35,931 bases of DNA, taken from positions 1-35,931 of the forward strand of contig SHZL01000002.1 of assembly GCA_009692275.1 (NCBI GenBank), in the 5' to 3' direction. Source of the DNA: Lysobacterales bacterium (GTDB lineage Bacteria; Pseudomonadota; Gammaproteobacteria; Xanthomonadales; SZUA-36). Below the pieces are notes generated by a model. It worked only from the letters and a program-made list of their open reading frames with translations. It made no database searches and was not told the DNA's origin. Shown here in pieces: positions 1 to 8,707 of the stretch. The translations under genes were made by a program, and so were the position numbers. Position 1 is the first letter of the stretch; each line of letters opens with the position of its first letter.

Positions 1-1571
1 CATCAGGCATTCCTGTTCCGGAAATTTACGTCCTGGAGCAGGAGGCTGGAATCAATGCCTTTGCTGCCGGTTACACACCGGCTGATGCAGCCATAACTGT
101 CACCCGCGGAACCCTGGAAAAGCTCAGCCGCGAGGAGTTACAGGGCGTTGTTGCACATGAATTCAGCCATATCCTCAATGGGGACATGCGCATCAATATC
201 CGCCTCATGGGGGCCCTGTTTGGCATACTCTTGCTGGCGATCGCAGGTCGGCGAATCCTCATGCACAGCCATTTTGGCCGATCGCGGGATAAAGGAGTCA
301 TCGCTATTTTTCTCATGGCTTTCGGGCTGATGGCAGTGGGCTACCTTGGCCAGTTTTTTGGCCGCTGGATCAAAGCGGCCATTTCCAGGCAGCGCGAATA
401 CCTGGCAGATGCTTCCGCCGTGCAGTTCACCCGCAATCCCGATGGCATCTGCAGTGCGCTAAAGAAAATTGCCGTTGTCAGTGGGGGTTCTCACCTCGCT
501 GCGGATACAGAGGAAATCAGTCACATGCTGTTTGGAGATGGGCGGCAAATGTTCCTGTTTTCAACGCATCCGCCATTGCTTGATCGCATCCGCCGCATTG
601 AGCCGCGCTTCCAGGCCGAAGATCTTGAGCGCCTTGCGGCCAGCATGGCCCGCAACGAGTCCGGTCCGGGGCAGCGGCAGGAATCCCCTGCGCTGGCAGC
701 AGGCGGCGCGGCAGGCGCCGCAAATACAACTCGTACAGCCGGTATGGAAATTGGTGGATTGATCAAGCAGATTGGCCAACCCGCGTGGGAGCGCATCCTG
801 ATGGCTGCAACATTGGTTGCTTCCATCCCCGACCACGTCAGGCAGGCAGCACAGTCACCGGAATGGGCGCCCGAGGTGCTGTTTTATTCCATGCTCGATG
901 CGCAGGCCGAAATCAGGGAGCAGCAACTGCTGCGAATAGCTCAACGCATGGGCGCTGACAGCGAAGGCCAGGTTCGCGGCCTGCTCAAGGCCGGAGGTGT
1001 GCCCACTTCGGCGCAGCGCTTACCCCTGCTTGACCTGGCTTTCCCGGCACTGAAAAGGCGGCCGCCAGAGTTTGTGTCACGCGTTCTGGCCACGGTGCAG
1101 GACCTCCTGCAGGTGGATGGCCGTGTTGAGGTCTTTGAATACCTGCTGGCGCGGATCATCACCCAGCACCTGTGGGAGTCGCAGAACCCGCACCGGGCGG
1201 TCCTGTCCGGCAGCCTGCCTCTGGGCCGCTGCATGCCGCAGGTTTCGCGTGTGCTTGCCATACTCGCGATGCATGGGCATGCAGCAAGGGCAGAGGCAGA
1301 ACTGGCATATCGGGCCGGAATGAAATGCCTGGCTGTTCAGGATAGCGCTGACATGCCGGCGACCGCTGACTGGGTGCTGTCGCTGGACGCGGACCTGCCG
1401 AAGCTGGACCAGTTGCGCGCTGCTGACAAGCAGCAACTGGTAAGCGCGTTGTTGTCGACTACGATGTACGACGACCGGTTCGAGCCCGCCGAACTGGAAC
1501 TACTCAGGGTAATCTGTGGCCTGGTTCATGTTCCCTTGCCCATGCTGAGTGGACAATCCCCGGAATCCTGA
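1..1571 (+). CDS. M48 family zinc metallopeptidase, 5'-partial
   Basis: The reading frame is open from the first complete codon (position 3), so the start lies outside the window. The visible part includes the zinc-binding motif HEFSH near position 150, followed by ILNGDM, then a hydrophobic stretch and the third-ligand region REYLADASAV, a typical M48 (HtpX/Ste24-like) arrangement. A further conserved block (FSTHPPLLDRIRRIEPRF) follows. The remaining roughly 300 residues are a long helical C-terminal extension not found in HtpX, as in the large M48 proteins of gammaproteobacteria whose N-terminal membrane domain would be upstream. The likely role is proteolysis at the inner membrane, with unknown substrate. 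The gene converges on the GMC oxidoreductase with only 8 bases between the stops. Confidence 0.9.
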   Translation, partial: SGIPVPEIYVLEQEAGINAFAAGYTPADAAITVTRGTLEKLSREELQGVVAHEFSHILNGDMRINIRLMGALFGILLLAIAGRRILMHSHFGRSRDKGVIAIFLMAFGLMAVGYLGQFFGRWIKAAISRQREYLADASAVQFTRNPDGICSALKKIAVVSGGSHLAADTEEISHMLFGDGRQMFLFSTHPPLLDRIRRIEPRFQAEDLERLAASMARNESGPGQRQESPALAAGGAAGAANTTRTAGMEIGGLIKQIGQPAWERILMAATLVASIPDHVRQAAQSPEWAPEVLFYSMLDAQAEIREQQLLRIAQRMGADSEGQVRGLLKAGGVPTSAQRLPLLDLAFPALKRRPPEFVSRVLATVQDLLQVDGRVEVFEYLLARIITQHLWESQNPHRAVLSGSLPLGRCMPQVSRVLAILAMHGHAARAEAELAYRAGMKCLAVQDSADMPATADWVLSLDADLPKLDQLRAADKQQLVSALLSTTMYDDRFEPAELELLRVICGLVHVPLPMLSGQSPES

Positions 1572-1579
1572 GTACGGCT

Positions 1580-3142
1580 TCAGAGTTCTGCGGCAAATTT
1601 TTCGGCAATCATGATGGTAGGCGCATTGGTATTGCCGGATACCAGGCGTGGCATGATCGAAGCATCAACCACGGACAGCCCTGCAAGCCCCCGCACATTG
1701 AGACTGGAATCAACTACAGCCAGGTCATCCATTCCCATCTTGCAGGTGCCGATCGGGTGATAGATGGACTCCGCTTTCTTGCGGATAAAATCAAGCAAGT
1801 CCGCGTCGGACCTCAGTGCTGCTCCGGGATAAATTTCATCACCCACTGCATCACTGAAGGCAGGCTGGGCAAAAATCTCACGTGACAGGCGGGCGCACTC
1901 GATCATCATGGTGCGGTCGTACCCGGTACCGAGATATCGTGGTTGCAATGCGGGAGCATCTGCCGGATTGGCAGAATGCAGGGAAATTTCGCCGCGGCTT
2001 TCAGGCTGAAGGGCACAGGCGTGTATTGTCATGCCGTGGCCGGGGAGTTTGTTGCGGCCATGGTCGTCCAGCAGGGCCGGCACGAAGTGCATCTGGATGT
2101 CCGGTCTGCTGTCGGTCGCGTGCCTGCTGGTAATGAAGCCACCTGCCTCGGCAATGTTGGAGCTGCCGGGGCCCCTGCGGTCAAACAGGTAACGCAGGGC
2201 GACGGCCCAGTCATTGAGCTGGTCATAGGTCAGCGCTGTATGGCTTTTTACCAGGGTGCAAATATCCAGGTGATCCTGCAGGTTCTTGCCGACACCCTCA
2301 AGCGCAAGCTGGATCTTGATATCATGCCGTTTCAGCTCAGCCGCCGGCCCAATGCCGGAAAGCATCAGCAGGTGAGGGGAATTGATGGCGCCAGCAGCAA
2401 GAATGATGCGACCACCCGTATCCCTGTCATGGACAGCACCATGGCGGTACTGGATGCCAACTGCCCGTCTGCCATCGAGCACAATCCGTTCAGCCAGCGC
2501 GCCCGTGCGGATCGTGAGGTTAGTCCTTCTCGAGGCGGGCTTCAGGTAGGCGACCGCTGCACTGCACCGACGGCCCTTGCGCTGGGTCACCTGGTAGAAG
2601 CCAAAGCCGCGCTGATTTTCCCCGTTGAAGTCAGCGTTTTCAGCGTGGCCGGCTTGCTGTGCGGCTTCGAGAAATACTTTGGAAAGCGAGTTGCTGTGGC
2701 GCAAGTTCTGGACGCTGACTGGGCCGTCAATCCCATGGAACCTGGAAGGGCCGTTTTCCTGGTCTTCTGAACTAATGAAATAAGGCAGGACAGATTCGTA
2801 GTCCCAGCCTTTGTTACCGGCCCCCGCCCAGGCATCGTAATCCCGGCGGTGGCCGCGACAGTAACACATGGCGTTGATCGAACTGGACCCGCCGAGCACA
2901 CGCCCCCGTGGCCAGTAGAGCCTGCGGCCATTCAACCCTGGCTGGGGCTCGGTTTCATACGACCAATTAAGGCTTTTCAGCTTTACCAGCCGGGCGAGAC
3001 CGGCCGGCATATGGATGAACGGATGCCAGTCGCGCCCGCCTGCCTCAAGCAGAAGAACACGGTTGTTGGGGTTGGCGCTCAACCGGTTGGCCAGAACACA
3101 GCCGGCGGATCCGGCGCCTATGATAATGAAATCGTATTCCAT
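1580..3142 (-). CDS. GMC family FAD-dependent oxidoreductase (choline/alcohol dehydrogenase-like)
   Basis: A 520-residue protein with the FAD dinucleotide-binding motif GAGSAGCVLANRLS at residues 9-22, the GMC block PRGRVLGGSSSINAM, and the second signature GAINSPHLLMLSGIGP. The C-terminal active-site segments SIYHPIGTCKMG and VSGNTNAPTIMIAEK carry the catalytic His and the Asn/His-pair position. Length and motifs fit soluble choline-dehydrogenase-like or alcohol-dehydrogenase-like GMC enzymes. GMC substrates cannot be read reliably from sequence and no betB or betI lies nearby, so choline is not implied. The gene is divergent from the MFS transporter, with about 95 bases between the two starts. 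No strong Shine-Dalgarno is visible before the ATG. Confidence 0.93.
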   Translation of the reverse strand: MEYDFIIIGAGSAGCVLANRLSANPNNRVLLLEAGGRDWHPFIHMPAGLARLVKLKSLNWSYETEPQPGLNGRRLYWPRGRVLGGSSSINAMCYCRGHRRDYDAWAGAGNKGWDYESVLPYFISSEDQENGPSRFHGIDGPVSVQNLRHSNSLSKVFLEAAQQAGHAENADFNGENQRGFGFYQVTQRKGRRCSAAVAYLKPASRRTNLTIRTGALAERIVLDGRRAVGIQYRHGAVHDRDTGGRIILAAGAINSPHLLMLSGIGPAAELKRHDIKIQLALEGVGKNLQDHLDICTLVKSHTALTYDQLNDWAVALRYLFDRRGPGSSNIAEAGGFITSRHATDSRPDIQMHFVPALLDDHGRNKLPGHGMTIHACALQPESRGEISLHSANPADAPALQPRYLGTGYDRTMMIECARLSREIFAQPAFSDAVGDEIYPGAALRSDADLLDFIRKKAESIYHPIGTCKMGMDDLAVVDSSLNVRGLAGLSVVDASIMPRLVSGNTNAPTIMIAEKFAAEL

Positions 3143-3237
3143 TCGTTGGCGTATTGGTGGGACTCAGCATGATAACCAAATAAGGCCAAGGCGCAAGCTG
3201 TGAGCGCGGGGAGACTGCGTTCAAGTCATAATGGGCA

Positions 3238-4545
3238 ATGCCTGTTGAGTCTGGAAAACCGGGACGAAAGAGCGTTCTTGAGCGCCTGGTCACCGTTGCG
3301 CACGATGAATGGCCCCGTCTCGTTCTGGCATTCCTGTATTTCTTCTTCCTGCTGGGCGGGTACTTCATGTTGCGCCCCATTCGCGGAACCGTTGCCGCCA
3401 ACAACAGCGACGATTTGCCCTGGCTGTACACCGCGACGTTCCTCACAATGATTGCGATCGTACCCCTGTTTGGGTTTCTGGTAGCGCGCTTTCGACGCAG
3501 CCAGTTCATCCCCGCCATTTACCTGTTTTTCATCAGTAACCTGGTGTTGTTCATCGTTACGTTCACCGGTGCCGAACCGCCAGCCTGGGTGCAGCAGGTT
3601 TTCTACGTCTGGCTCAGCGTGTTCAACCTGTTTGTGGTGTCGGTATTCTGGAGTTTCATGACCGATATCTTTCGTCCGGGACAGGCCCAGCGGTTGTTTG
3701 GATTCATCATGGCCGGGGGGAGCCTGGGCGCCGTGATTGGCCCCAGGCTGACGGTGGGACTGGTGAATGCAAACGGTGTGACCGGGGTCATGCTTGTTTC
3801 CCTGGTTTTCCTGGTCGCGGCTACCGTCCTGGCCATCAGCCTGGGACGGTATGACCTCAAAGTCACGCACGCACGGGCGGAAGCAATCGGTGGCGGAGTA
3901 TGGGAAGGAGCGGTTCGTGTTTTTCGATCCCGCTACCTGCTTCTTGCGTGCCTGTTGTTGCTGCTGCACAACCTGGCATCGACCTTCCTGTATAACGGCC
4001 TGGCCGTATTGGTTGATCAGAATGTGGCGGGCTTCGACCAGCGCACGATCTTTTTTGCCTGGACTGATTTCATCGTCCAGATCATTGCATTCATTTTGCA
4101 GTTCTTTGTTACATCGCGACTGGTCAATAGCCTCGGCATGCCCAAGACCCTGGTGCTGGTGCCCGCGCTGCTGGCGGGAGGGTTTGTCATTCTCGGCGGC
4201 AGCCTGGGCCTGGTGTTGTTTACTGCCGTTGGCGTTGTGCAGCGGTCACTGAACTACGGAATTCTCGGACCAACCAAGGAAATGCTGTTCACCGTAGTCG
4301 ACCGCGAAGCCCGGTATAAGAGCAAGAACTTCATTGACACGGCAATCTATCGGGGCAGTGATGTGGTTGCCAGTTGGGTGTTCAAAGGCCTCATGAGCGC
4401 CGGACTCCCGCTGGCCCATGTCGCCTGGGCTTATGTGCCGGTCATGGGACTGTGGGCCTGGGCTGCATGGAAGCTGGGCGCCAAATATACCGGGCTGCGG
4501 GCGGGCATCGCTGGAGACGACTCTTCGCAGCAGCGGCCCTGCTGA
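3238..4545 (+). CDS. MFS-type NTP/NDP exchange transporter-like membrane protein
   Basis: A 435-residue polytopic membrane protein with about 12 hydrophobic segments. The N-terminal block LGGYFMLRPIRGTVAANN, followed by WLYTATFLTMIAIVPLFG, resembles the bacterial MFS proteins usually named NTP/NDP exchange (ATP:ADP antiporter-like) transporters. Family membership is reasonably clear. The nucleotide-exchange activity known from obligate intracellular bacteria is not demonstrated for free-living relatives, so the substrate is open. The ATG is the only early in-frame methionine; the ribosome site (gggc four bases upstream) is poor. It is convergent with the ABC ATPase gene, with 8 bases between stops. 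Confidence 0.75.
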   Translation: MPVESGKPGRKSVLERLVTVAHDEWPRLVLAFLYFFFLLGGYFMLRPIRGTVAANNSDDLPWLYTATFLTMIAIVPLFGFLVARFRRSQFIPAIYLFFISNLVLFIVTFTGAEPPAWVQQVFYVWLSVFNLFVVSVFWSFMTDIFRPGQAQRLFGFIMAGGSLGAVIGPRLTVGLVNANGVTGVMLVSLVFLVAATVLAISLGRYDLKVTHARAEAIGGGVWEGAVRVFRSRYLLLACLLLLLHNLASTFLYNGLAVLVDQNVAGFDQRTIFFAWTDFIVQIIAFILQFFVTSRLVNSLGMPKTLVLVPALLAGGFVILGGSLGLVLFTAVGVVQRSLNYGILGPTKEMLFTVVDREARYKSKNFIDTAIYRGSDVVASWVFKGLMSAGLPLAHVAWAYVPVMGLWAWAAWKLGAKYTGLRAGIAGDDSSQQRPC

Positions 4546-4553
4546 ACTGAGCA

Positions 4554-5387
4554 TCAATGGGTCAGCGGGTAGAAACAGGGCCCGTCAGGGCTCTCGAGTT
4601 TCCTCACTGCGCAGCCATACAGACGTTCCAGGCTGGATTCGTTTAACAGCTCTCCAATGCTCCCTGCTGTCCACTCACCGTTGCCATAGAGCATCAGCAC
4701 GTGGCTGCAGTAGCGTGCCGCGAGGTTGACATCATGCAGTGCTGCAATCGCGGCGCCCTGGGCTTGCACGCTGAGCGCGCGGATCATTCCCATGATAGAG
4801 ACCTGGTGACGTAGGTCGAGATGATTCGTTGGCTCATCCAGCAACATGATGCGGGGTTCCTGGACCAGCAGTGTGGCAAATGCCACTCGCCGGGCTTCTC
4901 CTCCCGATAGTCCAGTAACGCTGCGTTCAGTGAGGCCACTCAAATCGGCCGCGTTCAGGGCTGCAATGGCTTTGGCGATGTCTTCCTGGCCCTCCCGCTG
5001 CCAGTAGCCCAGGTGCGGGTGCCTGCCGGTCAGTGCGGTTTGCAGCACGCTGGAATCAAAAACGTACGCGGTATGCTGTTGTAGCATGCCTATGTGACGG
5101 GCCAAAACGCGGCGTGGTAATTGGTCGATGCTGATACCATCAAGCAGCACCGCCCCGACATCCGGCGCGCGCAGGCCGGCAAGGCATTTTAGCAAGGTAG
5201 TTTTACCGCTGCCGTTGGCGCCGAGCAGCCCCCAGAAACTCCCGGGCTCCAGGGTGAAATTGAACCCCCTGACGATGCTCACTCCAGCGATGCTCAGGTC
5301 AAGGCTTTTACATGCCAGGCGGTTCATTGCCAGGTTGTTCATTGCCAGGTTGTTCATTGTCCGGTGGTTCATTGCCAGGTTGCTCAT
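4554..5387 (-). CDS. ABC transporter ATP-binding protein (FecE/BtuD type)
   Basis: ATPase subunit of an iron-siderophore, haem or cobalamin importer. Walker A (GANGSGKTTLLK), signature (LSGGEARR), Walker B (IMLLDEP) and the H-loop (ALHDVNLAARYCSH) are all present. The first ~25 residues are a repetitive leader (MSNLA, MNHRT, MNNLA, MNNLA, MNRLA) encoded by the 15-bp tandem repeat. Family homology starts only after it (CKSLDLSIAGVSI). In-frame ATG codons lie at 5387, 5372, 5357, 5342 and 5327, so the true start is undecided; 5327 would give a conventional N-terminus. No Shine-Dalgarno is seen, suggesting coupling to the permease gene, which ends 56 bases upstream. The periplasmic binding protein is not in the window. 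Confidence 0.9.
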   Translation of the reverse strand: MSNLAMNHRTMNNLAMNNLAMNRLACKSLDLSIAGVSIVRGFNFTLEPGSFWGLLGANGSGKTTLLKCLAGLRAPDVGAVLLDGISIDQLPRRVLARHIGMLQQHTAYVFDSSVLQTALTGRHPHLGYWQREGQEDIAKAIAALNAADLSGLTERSVTGLSGGEARRVAFATLLVQEPRIMLLDEPTNHLDLRHQVSIMGMIRALSVQAQGAAIAALHDVNLAARYCSHVLMLYGNGEWTAGSIGELLNESSLERLYGCAVRKLESPDGPCFYPLTH

Positions 5388-5445
5388 TGCCAGGTTGCTT
5401 ATTGCCAGGTTGCTTATTGCCAGGTTGCTTATTGCCAGGTTGCTT
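5312..5445. repeat. 15-bp tandem repeat at the permease-ATPase junction
   Basis: Eight full units of attgccaggttgctt (plus strand) run from 5326 to 5445, with a degenerate 14-base unit at 5312-5325. The four units nearest the permease stop are identical; the others differ at one or a few bases, and those differences create ATG codons on the minus strand. The array begins inside the permease stop codon and extends into the ATPase coding region. Because 15 is a multiple of 3 and no unit contains a stop in the ATPase frame, copy-number change would keep the frame. Confidence 0.95.
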
Positions 5446-6427
5446 ATTGTTTCAGTTTTGCCCGATTCAACAACAGCAGGAAAAGCGGGACGCCAAGCAG
5501 GGCGGTGATTACGCCCACAGGCAATTGCTCGGGGGCAATAACCGTGCGGGCCAGCGTATCGGAAATTACCAGGAAAATTCCGCCAAAAAGGGTCGCGGCC
5601 GGTAGCAGCATGCGATGGTCAGACCCAAGCATAAGCCGGGTCAGGTGCGGCACGATCAGGCCGACAAAACCAATGTTTCCGGCGATGGATACCGCACTCG
5701 CCGTGAGCACGGAGGCCAGCAGGTAAATAAGCCAAAGCAGTCGCTGGGTTGGTTCACCCAGCAGCCGCGCTGTTGTTTCGCCCATGGCAAGAACATTCAG
5801 GCTGCGCGCCAGGCCCAGGCAAATGAGGAACACCAACGCGAGGACAAGCAGGGCCCAGGAAGGGGTGGTGGCATATCCCAGGTCGCCCATCAGCCAGAAA
5901 AGCATCCCGCGCAAGCTGCTGTCGTTGCCCAATGACAGCACTAAACTGATCAGTGCAGCCCAACCGGAGGCGGTAACAACGCCAGTGAGCAAAAGCCGTG
6001 TAGTACTCCAGGGGCCTTCCCCCCTGGCCAGTCCAAACACCAGCAGGATGGAGACCAGCGAACCCGACAAGGCAAGCAGTGGAGTGAATGCGCTGGCAAC
6101 GCCGGCAGTCATGCCCAGCAAGGACGCGAAAGCAGCGCCCCCGGAAACACCCAGGATGTAAGGGTCAGCCAAGGGGTTACGCAGCAAGACCTGCATCAGG
6201 CAACCGGATAGTGACAACAGGGCGCCCACGGTCCAGGCGGATAATGCCCGCGGCAGGCGCAAACGCCAGAGCAAATCGCCCTGGTCTGCGCCGGGGTGAA
6301 GCAGTGCCTGCGCCCATTGATCCAGGGTCATTGATACCGAACCCGTTGCGGATGCCAAAAGCACAGCAAGAACCGAGGCCAGGAGCAATGACAGGATGAG
6401 CCATCGTTTTAACGCTGTTGGCATCAT
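5444..6427 (-). CDS. FecCD/BtuC family ABC importer permease
   Basis: A 327-residue inner-membrane protein with about 9-10 hydrophobic segments. It carries the FecCD-family hallmarks LWRLRLPRALSAWTVGALL, SGCLMQVLLRNPLADPYILG and GFVGLIVPHLTRLMLGSDHR, the last near the coupling region that contacts the ATPase. It forms the translocation pore for a cobalamin, haem or ferric-siderophore complex; the substrate cannot be told from sequence. The ATPase gene follows in the same direction across the tandem repeat. The upstream gene rppH is divergent, so the promoter must lie in 6428-6539. I see no cobalamin riboswitch there. Confidence 0.92.
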   Translation of the reverse strand: MMPTALKRWLILSLLLASVLAVLLASATGSVSMTLDQWAQALLHPGADQGDLLWRLRLPRALSAWTVGALLSLSGCLMQVLLRNPLADPYILGVSGGAAFASLLGMTAGVASAFTPLLALSGSLVSILLVFGLARGEGPWSTTRLLLTGVVTASGWAALISLVLSLGNDSSLRGMLFWLMGDLGYATTPSWALLVLALVFLICLGLARSLNVLAMGETTARLLGEPTQRLLWLIYLLASVLTASAVSIAGNIGFVGLIVPHLTRLMLGSDHRMLLPAATLFGGIFLVISDTLARTVIAPEQLPVGVITALLGVPLFLLLLNRAKLKQ

Positions 6428-6482
6428 GGAAAAGAAACGATTAACATTCCTGAGTAGAAGCCAAACAAAGTAACATCACACA

Positions 6483-6509
6483 TTCCGGCAGGCAACAAGC
6501 CTCTCGGAA
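6483..6509. promoter_or_regulatory. Imperfect stem-loop in divergent permease/rppH promoter region
   Basis: Arms ttccg and cggaa, extended inward by gcaggc against gcctct with one G-T pair and one mismatch, enclose the loop aacaa. There is no following T-run, so it is not a classic terminator. It lies between two divergent genes and could be an operator or a leader structure of either. Confidence 0.35.
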
Positions 6510-6539
6510 CGGCTGCATGTATTCACTGGAAGAAGTTTG

Positions 6540-7040
6540 ATGATCGATCCCGACGGCTATCGCCCCAACGTTGGCATAGTACTAATGAACAACGAGCGCC
6601 AGGTATTTTGGGCGCGACGGGTGAACAGCGATGGTTGGCAGTTCCCGCAGGGTGGTATGAATACAGATGAGACTCCGCTGGAGGCCATGTACCGGGAACT
6701 GCACGAAGAGACCGGGCTGTTGCCTCTGCACGTGGAGTTATTGGGCAGCACGCCCGGCTGGTTGCGTTACCGCTTGCCCAAGCGATTCCAGCGACATTTC
6801 AGCAAGCCTCTGTGCATAGGCCAGAAGCAGGTCTGGTTCTTGTTGCGGTTCCTGGGCAACGATTCTGCCTTCAGCTTTAACGCCAATGATGAACCTGAAT
6901 TCTGCGATTATCGCTGGGTAGACTTTTGGTACCCGGTGGATAATGTCATCACGTTCAAACGGCGGGTTTACAAGAAAGCGCTGGCACTGCTGGAGCCTTT
7001 GGCGGAAAATCCCCGCTTTGAGAGCACAGGCAATCCCTGA
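6540..7040 (+). CDS. rppH: RNA pyrophosphohydrolase RppH (Nudix)
   Basis: RppH removes pyrophosphate from 5'-triphosphorylated RNA and so triggers RNase E-dependent decay. The start [15 protein letters not shown] and the Nudix box ([23 protein letters not shown]: the Gx5E...REx2EExG pattern) match the family closely, as does the block [12 protein letters not shown]. The length of 166 residues is typical. A TTG codon lies in frame directly before the ATG at 6540, but the N-terminus MIDPDGYRP fits the family, so 6540 is preferred. sufT follows after 6 bases, so the two are probably co-transcribed. Confidence 0.97.
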   Translation: MIDPDGYRPNVGIVLMNNERQVFWARRVNSDGWQFPQGGMNTDETPLEAMYRELHEETGLLPLHVELLGSTPGWLRYRLPKRFQRHFSKPLCIGQKQVWFLLRFLGNDSAFSFNANDEPEFCDYRWVDFWYPVDNVITFKRRVYKKALALLEPLAENPRFESTGNP

Positions 7041-7046
7041 TAACCC

Positions 7047-7598
7047 ATGTCCAGCCAAACCAGCCAACCGTGCACCTTTGAGAGGGATTGTGAAGTCGTC
7101 ATGATTCCTTCCGGTGATGTGGTCAATATGCCTGCGGGCACTGCCGGTTACATTACCCAGGCGCTGGGCGGAAGCTTCACCGTTTTCGTGGATGGCAACC
7201 TGTTCCGCGTGGCGGGGATTGATGCCGACGCGATCGGCAGGGATTTGGTGCTGCCCCCGAGCCTGCCGGAAAACGCTACCAATGATGACGTCGAAAAGCT
7301 GCTGTGGAAGCAGTTAAAGACCTGTTACGACCCGGAAATCCCGGTAAACATCGTTGACCTCGGGCTGGTTTACAGCTGCAATCTTGAGGTTCAGGAGCAG
7401 GGGGGACGGCTGGTTACCGTCGAAATTACGCTGACGGCACCGGGGTGTGGCATGGGGGACATTCTCGTGGACGATGTTCGATCCAAGTTGCAAATGGTGC
7501 CAACAGTTGACCGGGTGGATGTTACATTGACTTTTGACCCGCCATGGAACCACAGCATGATGTCTGATGTGGCCAGGCTGGAAACAGGTATGTTTTGA
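7047..7598 (+). CDS. sufT: Fe-S cluster assembly protein SufT (MIP18/DUF59 family)
   Basis: A 183-residue protein. The N-terminal part (IPSGDVVNMPAGTAGYITQ, VDGNLFRVAG) is typical of SufT-type proteins. The MIP18/DUF59 domain follows (WKQLKTCYDPEIPVNIVDLG, then LTAPGCGMGDILVDDV with the conserved Cys). SufT acts in Fe-S cluster maturation. It normally sits in suf operons; here it follows rppH, with no other suf gene in view. No good Shine-Dalgarno precedes the ATG, so coupling to rppH is likely. A hairpin with a short T-run follows the stop. Confidence 0.93.
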   Translation: MSSQTSQPCTFERDCEVVMIPSGDVVNMPAGTAGYITQALGGSFTVFVDGNLFRVAGIDADAIGRDLVLPPSLPENATNDDVEKLLWKQLKTCYDPEIPVNIVDLGLVYSCNLEVQEQGGRLVTVEITLTAPGCGMGDILVDDVRSKLQMVPTVDRVDVTLTFDPPWNHSMMSDVARLETGMF

Positions 7599-7603
7599 GG
7601 GTT

Positions 7604-7631
7604 AGCCGGGTGCAATCCCGGCTCTATTTTT
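7604..7631 (+). terminator. Rho-independent terminator after sufT
   Basis: A perfect 7-bp stem, agccggg (7604-7610) and cccggct (7617-7623), encloses the 6-base loop tgcaat and is followed by ctattttt. It begins 6 bases after the sufT stop and its T-run overlaps the 3' end of the convergent apbE gene. Confidence 0.75.
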
Positions 7632-8679
7632 CATGCGACAGGACAATGGCCTGCCGGTCACCGGTCAGTTCGACTCTTTCCAGCATTTCCGGTGTTGCGT
7701 AGATTTGTCCGCTTGCATCGGTCAGTAACACCATTTTTATGTCCAGCGCGTGTGCAAGATCTGACCACGCTGACAGCCCGGCGACCACAAATGCCGTTGC
7801 CGCAGCATCAGCCAGCCAGCCGTCCTTGCCCACGACCGTTGCCGACATGACTTCCCTGGCTGGGCGCCCTGTGGCCGGTTCAATGATGTGTGCATAACGC
7901 TCGTTGTTTGCGGTTTCGAGATAGCGCTCGTAATTTCCGGAGGTAAATACAGACTCGTCTGCGCGGATTTCCAGCGCGCCCAGGACGCCACCCAGGGGGT
8001 TTTTTATTGCGATTCGCCACGGCCTGCTTCCCTGGGTGCCGTCAGCCCTGAGGTCGCCGCCGGCATTGACTATGGCATTTTGCACGCCCAGTCGTCTCAG
8101 CTCCGCACCGGCTATATCCAGCGTAAACCCTTTGGCGATACCACCGAAGTCCAGTTGCACTGCCGCGTTACGGGAGTACAGACCATCCGGTGTTAGTTCA
8201 ATGTCAGAAGTAGAAGGATGCCGCGCAACCAGCGTTGCCAGTTGCTCCCCGTTAGGCACTGGTCCATGCATCGGGAAGTTCGACGTATGAAACCCCCAAA
8301 GCCCGATCAGCTCCCCGATTGCGGGATTGAACCGTCCGCCGGTTTGTTTTTCAGCTTGCTGCGAGAGCCTGATCAATTCAAGCATTTCGGCATCAACCTT
8401 GATGGGTTTACCCGCGGCAAATGCTGCATTGATGGCCGTAAGCTGGCTGGGTTCCCATGCGTGCCAGTCCCGGTGCATTTTCTGGAAGCGGCCCTGCAGC
8501 AGGGCAAAGGCCTGATTGGATAGTTCCTCACTGGCGCCGGCAATGGACACCTGGACCATGGTGCCGAACACATAGAATTCGGCTTCGTGGACTGTAGATC
8601 GTCCACAGCCGGCAAGCAGCAGCAGGGCAGCCACGAACACGGCCGCCAATACAGGGGTTTTTACGGGACGCAATTGCAC
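7624..8679 (-). CDS. apbE: FAD:protein FMN transferase, lipoprotein (ApbE)
   Basis: ApbE covalently attaches FMN from FAD to Ser/Thr of target flavoproteins in the periplasm. The 351-residue protein begins with a lipoprotein signal ending LLLLAGC (lipobox). It shows family blocks FYVFGTMVQVSI, FNPAIGELIGLWGF, VQLDFGGIAKGFTLDIA, NAIVNAGGDLRADG and AHIIEPATGRPAR, and the metal-binding DAAATAFVVAG region. The predicted start is a GTG with no clear Shine-Dalgarno, so the N-terminus is slightly uncertain. It lies 28 bases after pckG on the same strand. No rnf or nqr genes, the usual targets, are in the window. Confidence 0.95.
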   Translation of the reverse strand: MQLRPVKTPVLAAVFVAALLLLAGCGRSTVHEAEFYVFGTMVQVSIAGASEELSNQAFALLQGRFQKMHRDWHAWEPSQLTAINAAFAAGKPIKVDAEMLELIRLSQQAEKQTGGRFNPAIGELIGLWGFHTSNFPMHGPVPNGEQLATLVARHPSTSDIELTPDGLYSRNAAVQLDFGGIAKGFTLDIAGAELRRLGVQNAIVNAGGDLRADGTQGSRPWRIAIKNPLGGVLGALEIRADESVFTSGNYERYLETANNERYAHIIEPATGRPAREVMSATVVGKDGWLADAAATAFVVAGLSAWSDLAHALDIKMVLLTDASGQIYATPEMLERVELTGDRQAIVLSHEK

Positions 8680-8707
8680 TTTTTTAATCGCGCTTGCGGC
8701 GCTGGTT

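Noticed and set aside
1943-2770. 275-residue antisense frame over the GMC oxidoreductase
   Set aside because: It is a shadow of the GMC gene, whose motifs are on the other strand.
5312-5445. CRISPR array
   Set aside because: The units are directly abutting without unique spacers.
6428-6539. Possible cobalamin riboswitch before the BtuC-like permease
   Set aside because: The region is only ~110 bases and lacks a recognisable B12 box on the permease strand.
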